A DNA stretch of 64,000 bases from Loxodes magnus (lineage: Eukaryota > Ciliophora > Karyorelictea > Loxodida > Loxodidae): assembly GCA_946699065.1 (NCBI GenBank), contig CAMPDV010001725.1:30820-94819 (forward strand), given 5' to 3'. This document shows, one piece after another, positions 40,425 to 51,081 of this stretch. The translations under genes were made by a program, and so were the position numbers. The notes beneath the pieces are model-generated. The model made no database searches, was not told the DNA's origin, and saw only the letters and a program-made list of their open reading frames with translations. Within the stretch, counting starts at the first letter, position 1, and each line of letters opens with the position of its first letter.

Positions 40425-40427
40425 TCT

Positions 40428-41531
40428 GTGGCTATATCCAGTGATTCAGAGTTCATCGTATCGGGAAGTTATGATAAGACGGTGAGACTATGGGACGTCA
40501 AGACAGGTACCTGTAAGACCATGAGTAGTCACACTAATTATGTATTATCTGTGGCTATATCCAGTGATTCAGAGTTCATCGTATCGGGAAGTGGAGATAA
40601 GACGGTGAGACTATGGGACGTCAAGACAGGTACCTGTAAGACCATGAGTGGTCACACTAATTCTGTATTATCTGTGGCTATATCCAGTGATTCAGAGTTC
40701 ATCGTATCGGGAAGTTATGATAAGACGGTGAGACTATGGGACGTCAAGACAGGTACCTGTAAGACCATGAGTGGTCACACTAATTCTGTATTATCTGTGG
40801 CTATATCCAGTGATTCAGAGTTCATCGTATCGGGAAGTGGAGATAAGACGGTGAGACTATGGGACGTCAAGACAGGTACCTGTAAGACCATGAGTGGTCA
40901 CACTAATTCTGTATTATCTGTGGCTATATCCAGTGATTCAGAGTTCATCGTATCGGGAAGTTATGATAAGACGGTGAGACTATGGGACGTCAAGACAGGT
41001 ACCTGTAAGACCATGAGTGGTCACACTAATTCTGTATTATCTGTGGCTATATCCAGTGATTCAGAGTTCATCGTATCGGGAAGTTATGATAAGACGGTGA
41101 GACTATGGGACGTCAAGACAGGTACCTGTAAGACCATGAGTGGTCACACTAATTCTGTATTATCTGTGGCTATATCCAGTGATTCAGAGTTCATCGTATC
41201 GGGAAGTTATGATAAGTCGGTGAGACTATGGGACGTCAAGACAGGTACCTGTAAGACCATGAGTGGTCACACTAATTCTGTATTATCTGTGGCTATATCC
41301 AGTGATTCAGAGTTCATCGTATCGGGAAGTTATGATAAGACGGTGAGACTATGGGACGTCAAGACAGGTACCTGTAAGACCATGAGTGGTCACACTAATT
41401 CTGTATTATCTGTGGCTATATCCAGTGATTCAGAGTTCATCGTATCGGGAAGTTATGATAAGACGGTGAGACTATGGGACGTCAAGACAGGTACCTGTAA
41501 GACCATGAGTGGTCACACTAATTCTGTATGA
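40428..41531 (+). CDS. Nine-repeat WD40 open stretch
   Basis: 367 codons. Mostly GSYDKT with two GSGDKT units and one GSYDKS hybrid (~41205-41220). It begins after TGA and has an S-S-H-T-N-Y second unit. From here on variety drops: L20 and Y-A-V-D forms no longer occur. Confidence 0.45.
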   Translation: MAISSDSEFIVSGSYDKTVRLWDVKTGTCKTMSSHTNYVLSVAISSDSEFIVSGSGDKTVRLWDVKTGTCKTMSGHTNSVLSVAISSDSEFIVSGSYDKTVRLWDVKTGTCKTMSGHTNSVLSVAISSDSEFIVSGSGDKTVRLWDVKTGTCKTMSGHTNSVLSVAISSDSEFIVSGSYDKTVRLWDVKTGTCKTMSGHTNSVLSVAISSDSEFIVSGSYDKTVRLWDVKTGTCKTMSGHTNSVLSVAISSDSEFIVSGSYDKSVRLWDVKTGTCKTMSGHTNSVLSVAISSDSEFIVSGSYDKTVRLWDVKTGTCKTMSGHTNSVLSVAISSDSEFIVSGSYDKTVRLWDVKTGTCKTMSGHTNSV

Positions 41532-41534
41532 TCT

Positions 41535-41954
41535 GTGGCTATATCCAGTGATTCAGAGTTCATCGTATCGGGAAGTTATGATAAGACGGTGAGACTATGG
41601 GACGTCAAGACAGGTACCTGTAAGACCATGAGTAGTCACACTAATTCTGTATTATCTGTGGCTATATCCAGTGATTCAGAGTTCATCGTATCGGGAAGTT
41701 ATGATAAGACGGTGAGACTATGGGACGTCAAGACAGGTACCTGTAAGACCATGAGTGGTCACACTAATTCTGTATTATCTGTGGCTATATCCAGTGATTC
41801 AGAGTTCATCGTATCGGGAAGTTATGATAAGACGGTGAGACTATGGGACGTCAAGACAGGTACCTGTAAGACCATGAGTGGTCACACTAATTCTGTATTA
41901 TCTGTGGCTATGTCCAGTGATTCAGAGTTCATCGTATCGGGAAGTTATGATTAA
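41535..41954 (+). CDS. Short WD40 open stretch ending in TAA
   Basis: 139 codons, GSYDKT units only, between TGA 41529 and TAA 41952 at codon 25. The last unit has Met11. Confidence 0.4.
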   Translation: MAISSDSEFIVSGSYDKTVRLWDVKTGTCKTMSSHTNSVLSVAISSDSEFIVSGSYDKTVRLWDVKTGTCKTMSGHTNSVLSVAISSDSEFIVSGSYDKTVRLWDVKTGTCKTMSGHTNSVLSVAMSSDSEFIVSGSYD

Positions 41955-41957
41955 ACG

Positions 41958-43184
41958 GTGAGACTATGGGACGTCAAGACAGGTACCTGTAAGACCATGA
42001 GTAGTCACACTAATTATGTATTATCTGTGGCTATATCCAGTGATTCAGAGTTCATCGTATCGGGAAGTTATGATAAGACGGTGAGACTATGGGACGTCAA
42101 GACAGGTACCTGTAAGACCATGAGTGGTCACACTATTTCTGTATTATCTGTGGCTATATCCAGTGATTCAGAGTTCATCGTATCGGGAAGTTATGATAAG
42201 ACGGTGAGACTATGGGACGTCAAGACAGGTACCTGTAAGACCATGAGTGGTCACACTAATTCTGTATTATCTGTGGCTATATCCAGTGATTCAGAGTTCA
42301 TCGTATCGGGAAGTTATGATAAGACGGTGAGACTATGGGACGTCAAGACAGGTACCTGTAAGACCATGAGTGGTCACACTATTTCTGTATTATCTGTGGC
42401 TATATCCAGTGATTCAGAGTTCATCGTATCGGGAAGTTATGATAAGACGGTGAGACTATGGGACGTCAAGACAGGTACCTGTAAGACCATGAGTGGTCAC
42501 ACTAATTCTGTATTATCTGTGGCTATATCCAGTGATTCAGAGTTCATCGTATCGGGAAGTTATGATAAGACGGTGAGACTATGGGACGTCAAGACAGGTA
42601 CCTGTAAGACCATGAGTGGTCACACTAATTCTGTATTATCTGTGGCTATATCCAGTGATTCAGAGTTCATCGTATCGGGAAGTTATGATAAGACGGTGAG
42701 ACTATGGGACGTCAAGACAGGTACCTGTAAGACCATGAGTGGTCACACTAATTCTGTATTATCTGTGGCTATGTCCAGTGATTCAGAGTTCATCGTATCG
42801 GGAAGTTATGATAAGACGGTGAGACTATGGGACGTCAAGACAGGTACCTGTAAGACCATGAGTGGTCACACTAATTCTGTATTATCTGTGGCTATATCCA
42901 GTGATTCAGAGTTCATCGTATCGGGAAGTTATGATAAGACGGTGAGACTATGGGACGTCAAGACAGGTACCTGTAAGACCATGAGTGGTCACACTATTTC
43001 TGTATTATCTGTGGCTATATCCAGTGATTCAGAGTTCATCGTATCGGGAAGTTATGATAAGACGGTGAGACTATGGGACGTCAAGACAGGTACCTGTAAG
43101 ACCATGAGTGGTCACACTATTTCTGTATTATCTGTGGCTATATCCAGTGATTCAGAGTTCATCGTATCGGGAAGTTATGATTAA
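41958..43184 (+). CDS. Ten-repeat WD40 open stretch
   Basis: 408 codons bounded on both sides by TAA at codon 25, with no TGA inside. All turns are GSYDKT; variation is limited to S/G1, N/I4 and I/Met11. It is one of the most homogeneous stretches. Confidence 0.45.
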   Translation: MRLWDVKTGTCKTMSSHTNYVLSVAISSDSEFIVSGSYDKTVRLWDVKTGTCKTMSGHTISVLSVAISSDSEFIVSGSYDKTVRLWDVKTGTCKTMSGHTNSVLSVAISSDSEFIVSGSYDKTVRLWDVKTGTCKTMSGHTISVLSVAISSDSEFIVSGSYDKTVRLWDVKTGTCKTMSGHTNSVLSVAISSDSEFIVSGSYDKTVRLWDVKTGTCKTMSGHTNSVLSVAISSDSEFIVSGSYDKTVRLWDVKTGTCKTMSGHTNSVLSVAMSSDSEFIVSGSYDKTVRLWDVKTGTCKTMSGHTNSVLSVAISSDSEFIVSGSYDKTVRLWDVKTGTCKTMSGHTISVLSVAISSDSEFIVSGSYDKTVRLWDVKTGTCKTMSGHTISVLSVAISSDSEFIVSGSYD

Positions 43185-45769
43185 ACGGTGAGACTATGGG
43201 ACGTCAAGACAGGTACCTGTAAGACCATGAGTGGTCACACTAATTCTGTATTATCTGTGGCTATGTCCAGTGATTCAGAGTTCATCGTATCGGGAAGTTA
43301 TGATAAGACGGTGAGACTATGGGACGTCAAGACAGGTACCTGTAAGACCATGAGTGGTCACACTAATTCTGTATGATCTGTGGCTATATCCAGTGATTCA
43401 GAGTTCATCGTATCGGGAAGTTATGATAAGACGGTGAGACTATGGGACGTCAAGACAGGTACCTGTAAGACCATGAGTGGTCACACTAATTCTGTATTAT
43501 CTGTGGCTATATCCAGTGATTCAGAGTTCATCGTATCGGGAAGTTATGATTAAACGGTGAGACTATGGGACGTCAAGACAGGTACCTGTAAGACCATGAG
43601 TGGTCACACTAATTCTGTATTATCTGTGGCTATATCCAGTGATTCAGAGTTCATCGTATCGGGAAGTTATGATTAAACGGTGAGACTATGGGACGTCAAG
43701 ACAGGTACCTGTAAGACCATGAGTAGTCACACTAATTATGTATTATCTGTGGCTATGTCCAGTGATTCAGAGTTCATCGTATCGGGAAGTTATGATTAAA
43801 CGGTGAGACTATGGGACGTCAAGACAGGTACCTGTAAGACCATGAGTAGTCACACTAATTATGTATTATCTGTGGCTATATCCAGTGATTCAGAGTTCAT
43901 CGTATCGGGAAGTTATGATAAGACGGTGAGACTATGGGACGTCAAGACAGGTACCTGTAAGACCATGAGTGGTCACACTAATTCTGTATTATCTGTGGCT
44001 ATATCCAGTGATTCAGAGTTCATCGTATCGGGAAGTCATGATTATACGGTGAGACTATGGGACGTCAAGACAGGTACCTGTAAGACCATGAGTGGTCACA
44101 CTAATTCTGTATTATCTGTGGCTATATCCAGTGATTCAGAGTTCATCGTATCGGGAAGTGGAGATAAGACGGTGAGACTATGGGACGTCAAGACAGGTAC
44201 CTGTAAGACCATGAGTGGTCACACTAATTCTGTATTATCTGTGGCTATATCCAGTGATTCAGAGTTCATCGTATCGGGAAGTTATGATTAAACGGTGAGA
44301 CTATGGGACGTCAAGACAGGTACCTGTAAGACCATGAGTAGTCACACTAATTATGTATTATCTGTGGCTATGTCCAGTGATTCAGAGTTCATCGTATCGG
44401 GAAGTTATGATTAAACGGTGAGACTATGGGACGTCAAGACAGGTACCTGTAAGACCATGAGTAGTCACACTAATTATGTATTATCTGTGGCTATATCCAG
44501 TGATTCAGAGTTCATCGTATCGGGAAGTTATGATTAAACGGTGAGACTATGGGACGTCAAGACAGGTACCTGTAAGACCATGAGTGGTCACACTAATTCT
44601 GTATTATCTGTGGCTATATCCAGTGATTCAGAGTTCATCGTATCGGGAAGTTATGATAAGACGGTGAGACTATGGGACGTCAAGACAGGTACCTGTAAGA
44701 CCATGAGTGGTCACACTATTTCTGTATTATCTGTGGCTATATCCAGTGATTCAGAGTTCATCGTATCGGGAAGTTATGATTAAACGGTGAGACTATGGGA
44801 CGTCAAGACAGGTACCTGTAAGACCATGAGTGGTCACACTAATTCTGTATTATCTGTGGCTATGTCCAGTGATTCAGAGTTCATCGTATCGGGAAGTTAT
44901 GATAAGACGGTGAGACTATGGGACGTCAAGACAGGTACCTGTAAGACCATGAGTGGTCACACTAATTCTGTATTATCTGTGGCTATATCCAGTGATTCAG
45001 AGTTCATCGTATCGGGAAGTTATGATAAGACGGTGAGACTATGGGACGTCAAGACAGGTACCTGTAAGACCATGAGTGGTCACACTACATTCTGTATTAT
45101 CTGTGGCTATATCCAGTGATTCAGAGTTCATCGTATCGGGAAGTTATGATAAGACGGTGAGACTATGGGACGTCAAGACAGGTACCTGTAAGACCATGAG
45201 TGGTCACACTAATTCTGTATTATCTGTGGCTATATCCAGTGATTCAGAGTTCATCGTATCGGGAAGTTATGATAAGACGGTGAGACTATGGGACGTCAAG
45301 ACAGGTACCTGTAAGACCATGAGTGGTCACACTAATTCTGTATTATCTGTGGCTATATCCAGTGATTCAGAGTTCATCGTATCGGGAAGTTATGATAAGA
45401 CGGTGAGACTATGGGACGTCAAGACAGGTACCTGTAAGACCATGAGTGGTCACACTAATTCTGTATTATCTGTGGCTATATCCAGTGATTCAGAGTTCAT
45501 CGTATCGGGAAGTTATGATAAACGGTGAGACTATGGGACGTCAAGACAGGTACCTGTAAGACCATGAGTGGTCACACTAATTCTGTATTATCTGTGGCTA
45601 TATCCAGTGATTCAGAGTTCATCGTATCGGGAAGTTATGATAAGACGGTGAGACTATGGGACGTCAAGACAGGTACCTGTAAGACCATGAGTGGTCACAC
45701 TAATTCTGTATTATCTGTGGCTATGTCCAGTGATTCAGAGTTCATCGTATCGGGAAGTTATGATAAACG
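43185..45769 (+). pseudogene. TAA-dense and indel-bearing WD40 units
   Basis: Open pieces are 43188-43376, 43803-44291, 44541-44783, 44787-45119, 45076-45528 and 45525-45773. Eight TAA at codon 25 stand between 43182 and 44781. An extra C at about 45088 (cactacattctg for cactaattctg) shifts the frame. Then gataaacgg at ~45520 and ~45765 each lack one base. Those two are easiest to explain as the TAA allele gattaaacgg minus one T. Confidence 0.55.
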
Positions 45770-46816
45770 GTGAGACTATGGGACGTCAAGACAGGTACCT
45801 GTAAGACCATGAGTGGTCACACTAATTCTGTATTATCTGTGGCTATATCCAGTGATTCAGAGTTCATCGTATCGAGTAGTGCAGATAAGTCGGTGAGACT
45901 ATGGGACGTCAAGACAGGTACCTGTAAGACCATGAGTGGTCACACTAATTCTGTATTATCTGTGGCTATATCCAGTGATTCAGAGTTCATCGTATCGGGA
46001 AGTTATGATAAGACGGTGAGACTATGGGACGTCAAGACAGGTACCTGTAAGACCATGAGTGGTCACACTAATTCTGTATTATCTGTGGCTATATCCAGTG
46101 ATTCAGAGTTCATCGTATCGAGTAGTGCAGATAAGTCGGTGAGACTATGGGACGTCAAGACAGGTACCTGTAAGACCATGAGTGGTCACACTAATTCTGT
46201 ATTATCTGTGGCTATATCCAGTGATTCAGAGTTCATCGTATCGAGTAGTGCAGATAAGTCGGTGAGACTATGGGACGTCAAGACAGGTACCTGTAAGACC
46301 ATGAGTGGTCACACTAATTCTGTATTATCTGTGGCTATATCCAGTGATTCAGAGTTCATCGTATCGGGAAGTTATGATAAGACGGTGAGACTATGGGACG
46401 TCAAGACAGGTACCTGTAAGACCATGAGTGGTCACACTAATTCTGTATTATCTGTGGCTATATCCAGTGATTCAGAGTTCATCGTATCGGGAAGTTATGA
46501 TAAGACGGTGAGACTATGGGACGTCAAGACAGGTACCTGTAAGACCATGAGTGGTCACACTAATTCTGTATTATCTGTGGCTATGTCCAGTGATTCAGAG
46601 TTCATCGTATCGGGAAGTTATGATAAGACGGTGAGACTATGGGACGTCAAGACAGGTACCTGTAAGACCATGAGTGGTCACACTAATTCTGTATTATCTG
46701 TGGCTATATCCAGTGATTCAGAGTTCATCGTATCGGGAAGTTATGATAAGACGGTGAGACTATGGGACGTCAAGACAGGTACCTGTAAGACCATGAGTGG
46801 TCACACTAATTCTGTA
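45770..46816 (+). CDS. WD40 open stretch ending at a 23-bp disruption
   Basis: The formal frame runs to 46864 (364 codons), but the WD40 phase ends near 46816. Units include three SSADKS and several GSYDKT, one with Met11. The tail after 46816 is out of phase because of an insertion. Confidence 0.45.
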
Positions 46817-46885
46817 TATATCCTGTGGCTATATCCAGTGATTCAGAGTTCATCGTATCAGTGATTCAGAGTTCAGTATCGAGTA
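46817..46885 (+). other. 23-bp net insertion with partial unit re-duplication
   Basis: Successive ggtcac starts at 46799 and 46945 are 146 bp apart, 23 bp too many. The sequence reads gtatatatcctgtgg instead of gtattatctgtgg. The agtgattcagagttca word then appears twice, at about 46836 and 46859. The second copy has lost tcg before tatcg (gttcagtatcgag). This looks like local slippage or a read-consensus error. Confidence 0.75.
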
Positions 46886-47580
46886 GTGCAGATAAGTCGG
46901 TGAGACTATGGGACGTCAAGACAGGTACCTGTAAGACCATGAGTGGTCACACTAATTCTGTATTATCTGTGGCTATATCCAGTGATTCAGAGTTCATCGT
47001 ATCGAGTAGTGCAGATAAGTCGGTGAGACTATGGGACGTCAAGACAGGTACCTGTAAGACCATGAGTAGTCACACTAATTCTGTATTATCTGTGGCTATA
47101 TCCAGTGATTCAGAGTTCATCGTATCGGGAAGTTATGATAAGACGGTGAGACTATGGGACGTCAAGACAGGTACCTGTAAGACCATGAGTGGTCACACTA
47201 ATTCTGTATTATCTGTGGCTATATCCAGTGATTCAGAGTTCATCGTATCGGGAAGTTATGATTATACGGTGAGACTATGGGACGTCAAGACAGGTACCTG
47301 TAAGACCATGAGTAGTCACACTAATTATGTATTATCTGTGGCTATATCCAGTGATTCAGAGTTCATCGTATCGGGAAGTGGAGAAAAGACGGTGAGACTA
47401 TGGGACGTCAAGACAGGTACCTGTAAGACCATGAGTGGTCACACTAATTCTGTATTATCTGTGGCTATATCCAGTGATTCAGAGTTCATCGTATCGGGAA
47501 GTTATGATAAGACGGTGAGACTATGGGACGTCAAGACAGGTACCTGTAAGACCATGAGTGGTCACACTAATTCTGTATGA
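46825..47580 (+). CDS. WD40 open stretch after the insertion
   Basis: 251 codons. After a disturbed first unit: SSADKS, SSADKS, S-S-H-T-N-S/GSYDKT, GSYDYT, a unit with G-S-G-E-K-T (gaa at 47383-47385 replacing the tetrad Asp), and GSYDKT, ending in TGA. This is the only D24E I saw. Confidence 0.45.
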   Translation: MAISSDSEFIVSVIQSSVSSSADKSVRLWDVKTGTCKTMSGHTNSVLSVAISSDSEFIVSSSADKSVRLWDVKTGTCKTMSSHTNSVLSVAISSDSEFIVSGSYDKTVRLWDVKTGTCKTMSGHTNSVLSVAISSDSEFIVSGSYDYTVRLWDVKTGTCKTMSSHTNYVLSVAISSDSEFIVSGSGEKTVRLWDVKTGTCKTMSGHTNSVLSVAISSDSEFIVSGSYDKTVRLWDVKTGTCKTMSGHTNSV

Positions 47581-47637
47581 TCTGTGGCTATATCCAGTGA
47601 TTCAGAGTTCATCGTATCGGGAAGTTATGATTAAACG

Positions 47638-48564
47638 GTGAGACTATGGGACGTCAAGACAGGTACCTGTAAGACCATGAGTAGTCACACTAATTATGTA
47701 TTATCTGTGGCTATATCCAGTGATTCAGAGTTCATCGTATCGGGAAGTGGAGATAAGACGGTGAGACTATGGGACGTCAAGACAGGTACCTGTAAGACCA
47801 TGAGTGGTCACACTAATTCTGTATTATCTGTGGCTATATCCAGTGATTCAGAGTTCATCGTATCGGGAAGTTATGATAAGACGGTGAGACTATGGGACGT
47901 CAAGACAGGTACCTGTAAGACCATGAGTGGTCACACTAATTCTGTATTATCTGTGGCTATATCCAGTGATTCAGAGTTCATCGTATCGGGAAGTGGAGAT
48001 AAGACGGTGAGACTATGGGACGTCAAGACAGGTACCTGTAAGACCATGAGTGGTCACACAGATTATGTATCATCTGTGGCTATATCCAGTGATTCAGAGT
48101 TCATCGTATCGGGAAGTTATGATAAGACGGTGAGACTATGGGACGTCAAGACAGGTACCTGTAAGACCATGAGTGGTCACACTAATTCTGTATTATCTGT
48201 GGCTATATCCAGTGATTCAGAGTTCATCGTATCGGGAAGTTATGATAAGACGGTGAGACTATGGGACGTCAAGACAGGTACCTGTAAGACCATGAGTGGT
48301 CACACTAATTCTGTATTATCTGTGGCTATGTCCAGTGATTCAGAGTTCATCGTATCGGGAAGTTATGATAAGACGGTGAGACTATGGGACGTCAAGACAG
48401 GTACCTGTAAGACCATGAGTGGTCACACTAATTCTGTATTATCTGTGGCTATATCCAGTGATTCAGAGTTCATCGTATCGGGAAGTGGAGATAAGACGGT
48501 GAGACTATGGGACGTCAAGACAGGTACCTGTAAGACCATGAGTGGTCACACTATTTCTGTATGA
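47638..48564 (+). CDS. WD40 open stretch with a D4-Y5 unit
   Basis: 308 codons from GTG after TAA 47632 to TGA. GSGDKT and GSYDKT units alternate. One unit has T-D-Y-V-S-S-V (acagat and tca at ~48058-48072), an allele confined to 48-56 kb. Confidence 0.45.
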   Translation: MRLWDVKTGTCKTMSSHTNYVLSVAISSDSEFIVSGSGDKTVRLWDVKTGTCKTMSGHTNSVLSVAISSDSEFIVSGSYDKTVRLWDVKTGTCKTMSGHTNSVLSVAISSDSEFIVSGSGDKTVRLWDVKTGTCKTMSGHTDYVSSVAISSDSEFIVSGSYDKTVRLWDVKTGTCKTMSGHTNSVLSVAISSDSEFIVSGSYDKTVRLWDVKTGTCKTMSGHTNSVLSVAMSSDSEFIVSGSYDKTVRLWDVKTGTCKTMSGHTNSVLSVAISSDSEFIVSGSGDKTVRLWDVKTGTCKTMSGHTISV

Positions 48565-48567
48565 TCT

Positions 48568-48933
48568 GTGGCTATATCCAGTGATTCAGAGTTCATCGTA
48601 TCGGGAAGTGGAGATAATACGGTGAGACTATGGGACGTCAAGACAGGTACCTGTAAGACCATGAGTGGTTACACTAGTTGTGTATATGCTGTGGCTATAT
48701 CCAGTGATTCAGAGTTCATCGTATCGGGAAGTTATGATAAGACGGTGAGACTATGGGACGTCAAGACAGGTACCTGTAAGACCATGAGTAGTCACACTAA
48801 TTCTGTATTATCTGTGGCTATATCCAGTGATTCAGAGTTCATCGTATCGGGAAGTTATGATAAGACGGTGAGACTATGGGACGTCAAGACAGGTACCTGT
48901 AAGACCATGAGTGGTCACACTAATTCTGTATGA
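48568..48933 (+). CDS. Three-repeat WD40 piece with H2Y
   Basis: 121 codons between TGA codons. The second unit starts G-Y-T-S-C (tac at 48669-48671, tgt at 48678), so the tetrad His is replaced by Tyr. It also carries the GSGDNT turn, absent from the array between ~18.5 kb and here. Confidence 0.4.
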   Translation: MAISSDSEFIVSGSGDNTVRLWDVKTGTCKTMSGYTSCVYAVAISSDSEFIVSGSYDKTVRLWDVKTGTCKTMSSHTNSVLSVAISSDSEFIVSGSYDKTVRLWDVKTGTCKTMSGHTNSV

Positions 48934-48990
48934 TCTGTGGCTATATCCAGTGATTCAGAGTTCATCGTATCGGGAAGTTATGATTAAACG

Positions 48991-49725
48991 GTGAGACTAT
49001 GGGACGTCAAGACAGGTACCTGTAAGACCATGAGTGGTCACACTAATTATGTATTATCTGTGGCTATATCCAGTGATTCAGAGTTCATCGTATCGAGTAG
49101 TGCAGATAAGTCGGTGAGACTATGGGACGTCAAGACAGGTACCTGTAAGACCATGAGTGGTCACACTAATTCTGTATTATCTGTGGCTATATCCAGTGAT
49201 TCAGAGTTCATCGTATCGGGAAGTTATGATAAGACGGTGAGACTATGGGACGTCAAGACAGGTACCTGTAAGACCATGAGTGGTCACACTAATTCTGTAT
49301 TATCTGTGGCTATATCCAGTGATTCAGAGTTCATCGTATCGGGAAGTGGAGATAATACGGTGAGACTATGGGACGTCAAGACAGGTACCTGTAAGACCAT
49401 GAGTGGTCACACTAATTCTGTATTATCTGTGGCTATATCCAGTGATTCAGAGTTCATCGTATCGGGAAGTTATGATAAGACGGTGAGACTATGGGACGTC
49501 AAGACAGGTACCTGTAAGACCATGAGTGGTCACACTAATTCTGTATTATCTGTGGCTATATCCAGTGATTCAGAGTTCATCGTATCGGGAAGTTATGATA
49601 AGACGGTGAGACTATGGGACGTCAAGACAGGTACCTGTAAGACCATGAGTGGTCACACTAATTCTGTATTATCTGTGGCTATGTCCAGTGATTCAGAGTT
49701 CATCGTATCGGGAAGTTATGATTAA
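48991..49725 (+). CDS. Six-repeat WD40 open stretch
   Basis: 244 codons between TAA 48985 and TAA 49723: SSADKS, GSYDKT, GSGDNT, then GSYDKT units, the last with Met11. Confidence 0.45.
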   Translation: MRLWDVKTGTCKTMSGHTNYVLSVAISSDSEFIVSSSADKSVRLWDVKTGTCKTMSGHTNSVLSVAISSDSEFIVSGSYDKTVRLWDVKTGTCKTMSGHTNSVLSVAISSDSEFIVSGSGDNTVRLWDVKTGTCKTMSGHTNSVLSVAISSDSEFIVSGSYDKTVRLWDVKTGTCKTMSGHTNSVLSVAISSDSEFIVSGSYDKTVRLWDVKTGTCKTMSGHTNSVLSVAMSSDSEFIVSGSYD

Positions 49726-49728
49726 ACG

Positions 49729-50655
49729 GTGAGACTATGGGACGTCAAGACAGGTACCTGTAAGACCATGAGTGGTCACACTAATTCTGTATTATCTGTG
49801 GCTATATCCAGTGATTCAGAGTTCATCGTATCGGGAAGTTATGATAAGACGGTGAGACTATGGGACGTCAAGACAGGTACCTGTAAGACCATGAGTGGTC
49901 ACACTAATTCTGTATTATCTGTGGCTATATCCAGTGATTCAGAGTTCATCGTATCGGGAAGTTATGATAAGACGGTGAGACTATGGGACGTCAAGACAGG
50001 TACCTGTAAGACCATGAGTGGTCACACTAATTCTGTATTATCTGTGGCTATGTCCAGTGATTCAGAGTTCATCGTATCGGGAAGTGGAGATAAGACGGTG
50101 AGACTATGGGACGTCAAGACAGGTACCTGTAAGACCATGAGTGGTCACACTAATTCTGTATTATCTGTGGCTATGTCCAGTGATTCAGAGTTCATCGTAT
50201 CGGGAAGTTATGATAAGACGGTGAGACTATGGGACGTCAAGACAGGTACCTGTAAGACCATGAGTGGTCACACTAATTCTGTATTATCTGTGGCTATATC
50301 CAGTGATTCAGAGTTCATCGTATCGGGAAGTTATGATAAGACGGTGAGACTATGGGACGTCAAGACAGGTACCTGTAAGACCATGAGTGGTCACACTAAT
50401 TCTGTATTATCTGTGGCTATATCCAGTGATTCAGAGTTCATCGTATCGGGAAGTGGAGATAATACGGTGAGACTATGGGACGTCAAGACAGGTACCTGTA
50501 AGACCATGAGTGGTCACACTAATTCTGTATTATCTGTGGCTATATCCAGTGATTCAGAGTTCATCGTATCGGGAAGTTATGATAAGACGGTGAGACTATG
50601 GGACGTCAAGACAGGTACCTGTAAGACCATGAGTGGTCACACTAATTCTGTATGA
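49729..50655 (+). CDS. WD40 open stretch
   Basis: 308 codons from GTG after TAA to TGA: GSYDKT units, one Met11/GSGDKT, one Met11/GSYDKT and one GSGDNT. Confidence 0.45.
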   Translation: MRLWDVKTGTCKTMSGHTNSVLSVAISSDSEFIVSGSYDKTVRLWDVKTGTCKTMSGHTNSVLSVAISSDSEFIVSGSYDKTVRLWDVKTGTCKTMSGHTNSVLSVAMSSDSEFIVSGSGDKTVRLWDVKTGTCKTMSGHTNSVLSVAMSSDSEFIVSGSYDKTVRLWDVKTGTCKTMSGHTNSVLSVAISSDSEFIVSGSYDKTVRLWDVKTGTCKTMSGHTNSVLSVAISSDSEFIVSGSGDNTVRLWDVKTGTCKTMSGHTNSVLSVAISSDSEFIVSGSYDKTVRLWDVKTGTCKTMSGHTNSV

Positions 50656-50658
50656 TCT

Positions 50659-51078
50659 GTGGCTATATCCAGTGATTCAGAGTTCATCGTATCGGGAAGT
50701 TATGATAAGACGGTGAGACTATGGGACGTCAAGACAGGTACCTGTAAGACCATGAGTGGTCACACTAATTCTGTATTATCTGTGGCTATATCCAGTGATT
50801 CAGAGTTCATCGTATCGAGTAGTGCAGATAAGTCGGTGAGACTATGGGACGTCAAGACAGGTACCTGTAAGACCATGAGTGGTCACACTAATTCTGTATT
50901 ATCTGTGGCTATATCCAGTGATTCAGAGTTCATCGTATCGGGAAGTTATGATAAGACGGTGAGACTATGGGACGTCAAGACAGGTACCTGTAAGACCATG
51001 AGTAGTCACACTAATTATGTATTATCTGTGGCTATATCCAGTGATTCAGAGTTCATCGTATCGGGAAGTTATGATTAA
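50659..51078 (+). CDS. Short WD40 open stretch ending in TAA
   Basis: 139 codons: GSYDKT, SSADKS, GSYDKT and an S-S-H-T-N-Y unit that ends at TAA 51076, immediately before the unusual ACG-ATG junction. Confidence 0.4.
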   Translation: MAISSDSEFIVSGSYDKTVRLWDVKTGTCKTMSGHTNSVLSVAISSDSEFIVSSSADKSVRLWDVKTGTCKTMSGHTNSVLSVAISSDSEFIVSGSYDKTVRLWDVKTGTCKTMSSHTNYVLSVAISSDSEFIVSGSYD

Positions 51079-51081
51079 ACG

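Larger units (their letters stand above)
36489..40427 (+). pseudogene. Stop-segmented WD40 units over the 1,968-bp blocks
   Basis: Open pieces are 36492-36857, 36861-37103, 37161-37472, 37476-38087, 38091-38456, 38583-38825, 38829-39071, 39075-39440, 39444-40055 and 40059-40424. TGA codons are at matching places in both blocks. Hybrid turns S-S-S-Y-D-K-S (37267, 39235) and G-S-A-D-K-S (38128, 40096) occur only here as far as I can see. Confidence 0.5.
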
